Below the pieces are notes generated by a model. The model ran no database searches, was not told the origin of the DNA, and saw only the letters and a list, made by a program, of their open reading frames with translations. Shown in pieces: positions 61,763-64,000 of a stretch of 64,000 bases of DNA (within the stretch, counting starts at the first letter, position 1; each line of letters opens with the position of its first letter). The position numbers and the translations under genes were made by a program. Origin of the DNA: CAZODA01 sp964578485 (GTDB lineage Bacteria > Bacteroidota > Bacteroidia > Bacteroidales > Marinilabiliaceae); NCBI GenBank assembly GCA_964578485.1, contig CAZODA010000012.1:1-64000 (forward strand). Direction: 5' to 3'.

Positions 61763-64000
61763 ATGGCACGAAAACAACCTGTTCAAACACCTTTGATGAA
61801 GCAATATTACAGTATCAAGAATAAACATCCTGATGCAATTTTGCTTTTCCGGGTTGGTGATTTTTATGAAACATTCTCGGATGATGCCATCAAGGTATCC
61901 GGCATTTTAGGTATCACTTTAACCCGCCGTGCCAATGGTGCTGCTCAGCACATAGAGTTAGCCGGTTTTCCTCATCATGCACTTGACACCTATTTACCAA
62001 AGCTTGTACGCGCAGGAGAACGTGTTGCTGTTTGTGACCAGCTTGAAGATCCGAAACTTGCTAAAACCATTGTTAAACGTGGTGTTACTGAATTAGTGAC
62101 TCCCGGGGTTGCTATTAACGACAATATTTTAGAACACCGTGAAAATAATTTTTTGGCTGCTGTTCATCTTGATACAAGATACGGAGGCATAGCATTTTTA
62201 GACCTTTCAACCGGGGAGTTTCTTACTACTGAAGGAACACATGAGCATTTAGAAAAATTACTTTCCAGCTTTAAGCCCAAAGAAGTATTATATGAAAAAG
62301 CCAGGCGCTCATTGTTTACCGAAGTATTTGGTTCAAAATATTATATCTACCCCCTTGATGATTGGATTTTCACTGCTGAGACGGCTGATGATCGTTTATT
62401 AAAACATTTTGAAGCACGCTCTTTAAAAGGATTTGGGGTTCAGAACCTAAGGCTTGGCACAATTGCTGCGGGTGCTATTCTTCATTATCTTGATCTCACT
62501 CAGCATCATCAGATCAGCCATATCACCTCATTATCACGTATTGAAGAGGAAAAATATGTATGGCTTGACAAATTTACAATTCGCAATCTTGAACTTTTTC
62601 AGTCAATAAATGAGGGAGGAAAAACATTGATTGATGTAATGGATAAAACCATTACATCTATGGGAAGTCGTATGTTAAAACGTTGGCTTGCCATGCCTTT
62701 AAAAGATGTACAGCCTATTATAGATCGTCATGAGGCTGTTGAATATTTTTTCAGAGAGCCCGGGCTAAGGAGCAGTCTTGAAAATCATTTACGTCCTATT
62801 GGTGATTTAGAAAGGTTGGTATCGAAGGTTTCAGTTGGTCGTCTTACTCCAAGAGAAATGAATCAGCTTAAAACTGCCCTTGAAAATATAGAACCTATTA
62901 AAGAATACTGCATGCTTTCTAAAAACAAAAGCTTGCAAAATATTGGTGAACAGTTAAATCCTTGTCAATCGATTTATAAAAGGATAAAACATGAGATTGA
63001 AGCCGACCCCCCTGTTCAAATTAACAAAGGCGGTGTTATTCGCCCAGGTATTTCACAAGAATTGGATGATCTGCGTGAAATAGCATTTTCGGGTAAAGAT
63101 TATCTCTCGAAATTACAAAAGCGAGAAAGTGAAAGAACAGATATTCCAAGTTTAAAAATTGGCTTTAACAATGTATTTGGCTATTATATTGAAGTTCGCA
63201 ATACTCATAAAGACAAAGTTCCTGAAAACTGGATTCGCAAACAAACTCTTGTTAGCGCCGAACGCTACATTACTGAAGAATTAAAAGAGTATGAATCAAA
63301 AATACTTGGAGCTGAAGAAAAAATACTTGCACTTGAAAGTCGCCTTTACATGCAATTATTAATGGCTGTATCAGAATTTATACCGGCTATTCAGCTTAAC
63401 GCCACTCTTCTTGCCCGTTTAGACTGTTTAATTTCTTTTGCAGTTTTAGCTTCTGAAAACAATTATATAAGGCCGGAAATTAATGATACAGACGAAATAA
63501 ATATTCGCTCCGGGCGTCATCCTGTTATTGAAAAAGAACTTCCTCCGGGTGAGGCTTATATTCCCAACGACATTCTACTAAATAACAGTCAACAACAGAT
63601 AATAATAATAACGGGGCCTAATATGGCAGGTAAATCAGCCTTATTACGTCAAACAGCTCTAATAATTCTTATGGCACAAACCGGCAGCTTTGTTCCTGTA
63701 GAAGCAGCATCCATAGGAGTAGTTGATAAAATTTTTACTCGCGTAGGCGCTTCCGATAATATATCGCGTGGTGAATCCACTTTTATGGTTGAAATGAATG
63801 AGGCAGCCAGCATACTCAATAACTTGTCGGATCGAAGCCTTGTATTATTTGATGAGCTGGGGCGAGGCACAAGTACTTACGATGGCATTTCAATAGCTTG
63901 GAGTATAGTTGAATATATCCACGAAAACAAAAAGGCCTTAGCTAAAACTCTATTTGCCACCCACTATCATGAGCTTAACGAAATGGCTAAAACATATAAA
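61763..64000 (+). CDS. mutS: DNA mismatch repair protein MutS (cut by window edge)
   Basis: The frame is open for 746 codons from the ATG at 61763 to the window end. MARKQPVQTPLMKQYYSIK is a normal start. FRVGDFYETFSDDA holds the mismatch-wedging Phe and Glu (FYE). The connector, core and clamp domains follow (NEGGKTLIDVMDKTITSMGS; RMLKRWLAMPL). The ATPase has Walker A TGPNMAGKSALLRQ, ASDNISRGESTFMVEM, Walker B LVLFDELGRGTSTYDG and ATHYHEL. It recognises base mismatches and recruits MutL. Only the last hundred or so residues are missing. Confidence 0.97.
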   Translation, partial: MARKQPVQTPLMKQYYSIKNKHPDAILLFRVGDFYETFSDDAIKVSGILGITLTRRANGAAQHIELAGFPHHALDTYLPKLVRAGERVAVCDQLEDPKLAKTIVKRGVTELVTPGVAINDNILEHRENNFLAAVHLDTRYGGIAFLDLSTGEFLTTEGTHEHLEKLLSSFKPKEVLYEKARRSLFTEVFGSKYYIYPLDDWIFTAETADDRLLKHFEARSLKGFGVQNLRLGTIAAGAILHYLDLTQHHQISHITSLSRIEEEKYVWLDKFTIRNLELFQSINEGGKTLIDVMDKTITSMGSRMLKRWLAMPLKDVQPIIDRHEAVEYFFREPGLRSSLENHLRPIGDLERLVSKVSVGRLTPREMNQLKTALENIEPIKEYCMLSKNKSLQNIGEQLNPCQSIYKRIKHEIEADPPVQINKGGVIRPGISQELDDLREIAFSGKDYLSKLQKRESERTDIPSLKIGFNNVFGYYIEVRNTHKDKVPENWIRKQTLVSAERYITEELKEYESKILGAEEKILALESRLYMQLLMAVSEFIPAIQLNATLLARLDCLISFAVLASENNYIRPEINDTDEINIRSGRHPVIEKELPPGEAYIPNDILLNNSQQQIIIITGPNMAGKSALLRQTALIILMAQTGSFVPVEAASIGVVDKIFTRVGASDNISRGESTFMVEMNEAASILNNLSDRSLVLFDELGRGTSTYDGISIAWSIVEYIHENKKALAKTLFATHYHELNEMAKTYK

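Overview
The window looks like chromosome from a member of the Bacteroidota, probably Bacteroidales-like. It is AT-rich by eye. It carries type IX secretion genes (porV, two porU-like genes and a gldJ-like lipoprotein gene), a type III glutamine synthetase, a Tgt without the usual zinc cysteines, and several promoters of the Bacteroidota type (TTTG, about 19 bases, TAnnTTTG). No rRNA genes, CRISPR array, phage genes or replication origin were seen. Two tRNA genes are present, Phe(GAA) and Val(UAC).

Layout. 1-17.4 kb is housekeeping: the end of asnS, a biotin carrier/carboxyltransferase pair, an lptG-type permease with tgt, a glycosyltransferase, an ECF-type sigma factor, rsmG, rpmH, a PASTA protein with rluD and ddl, an amino-acid permease, glnN, yebC and gpmI. 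17.5-25.9 kb is an accessory island: a decayed IS3-family transposase, three exported glycoside hydrolases (a frameshifted six-hairpin enzyme, a GH78 alpha-L-rhamnosidase and a GH30 enzyme), a 27-codon relic of a type I restriction specificity subunit, a dispersed repeat, and then tRNA-Phe, whose 3' end faces the island. 26.1-30.3 kb holds an M16 peptidase, an O-methyltransferase, an acyl-CoA ligase and a cold-shock gene.

30.3-41.1 kb is the type IX secretion locus: ispF, porV and two adjacent porU homologues on the minus strand, diverging from a gldJ-like gene followed by murF. 42.5-46.8 kb has a tight three-gene envelope operon (inositol-phosphatase family, LpxL-type acyltransferase, glycosyltransferase), then folC and tRNA-Val. 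A 720-base gene-free stretch with a duplicated repeat comes before rex.

48.2-54.4 kb is perhaps the most unusual part. An NtrB/NtrC-like two-component system diverges from an ABC transporter whose ATPase keeps Walker A and B but has lost the Q-loop Gln, the LSGGQ signature and the H-loop His. The intergenic gap holds two perfect inverted repeats and a weak sigma-54-like element. 54.6-64 kb holds secDF, a tatA/B gene, a Ca/Na exchanger, a lolD-type ATPase, a TIGR02757 protein, an unannotated 56-residue membrane protein and most of mutS.

Three composite intergenic repeats (near 25.6, 46.9-47.3 and 57.7 kb) share the same modules and look like one dispersed non-autonomous repeat family.
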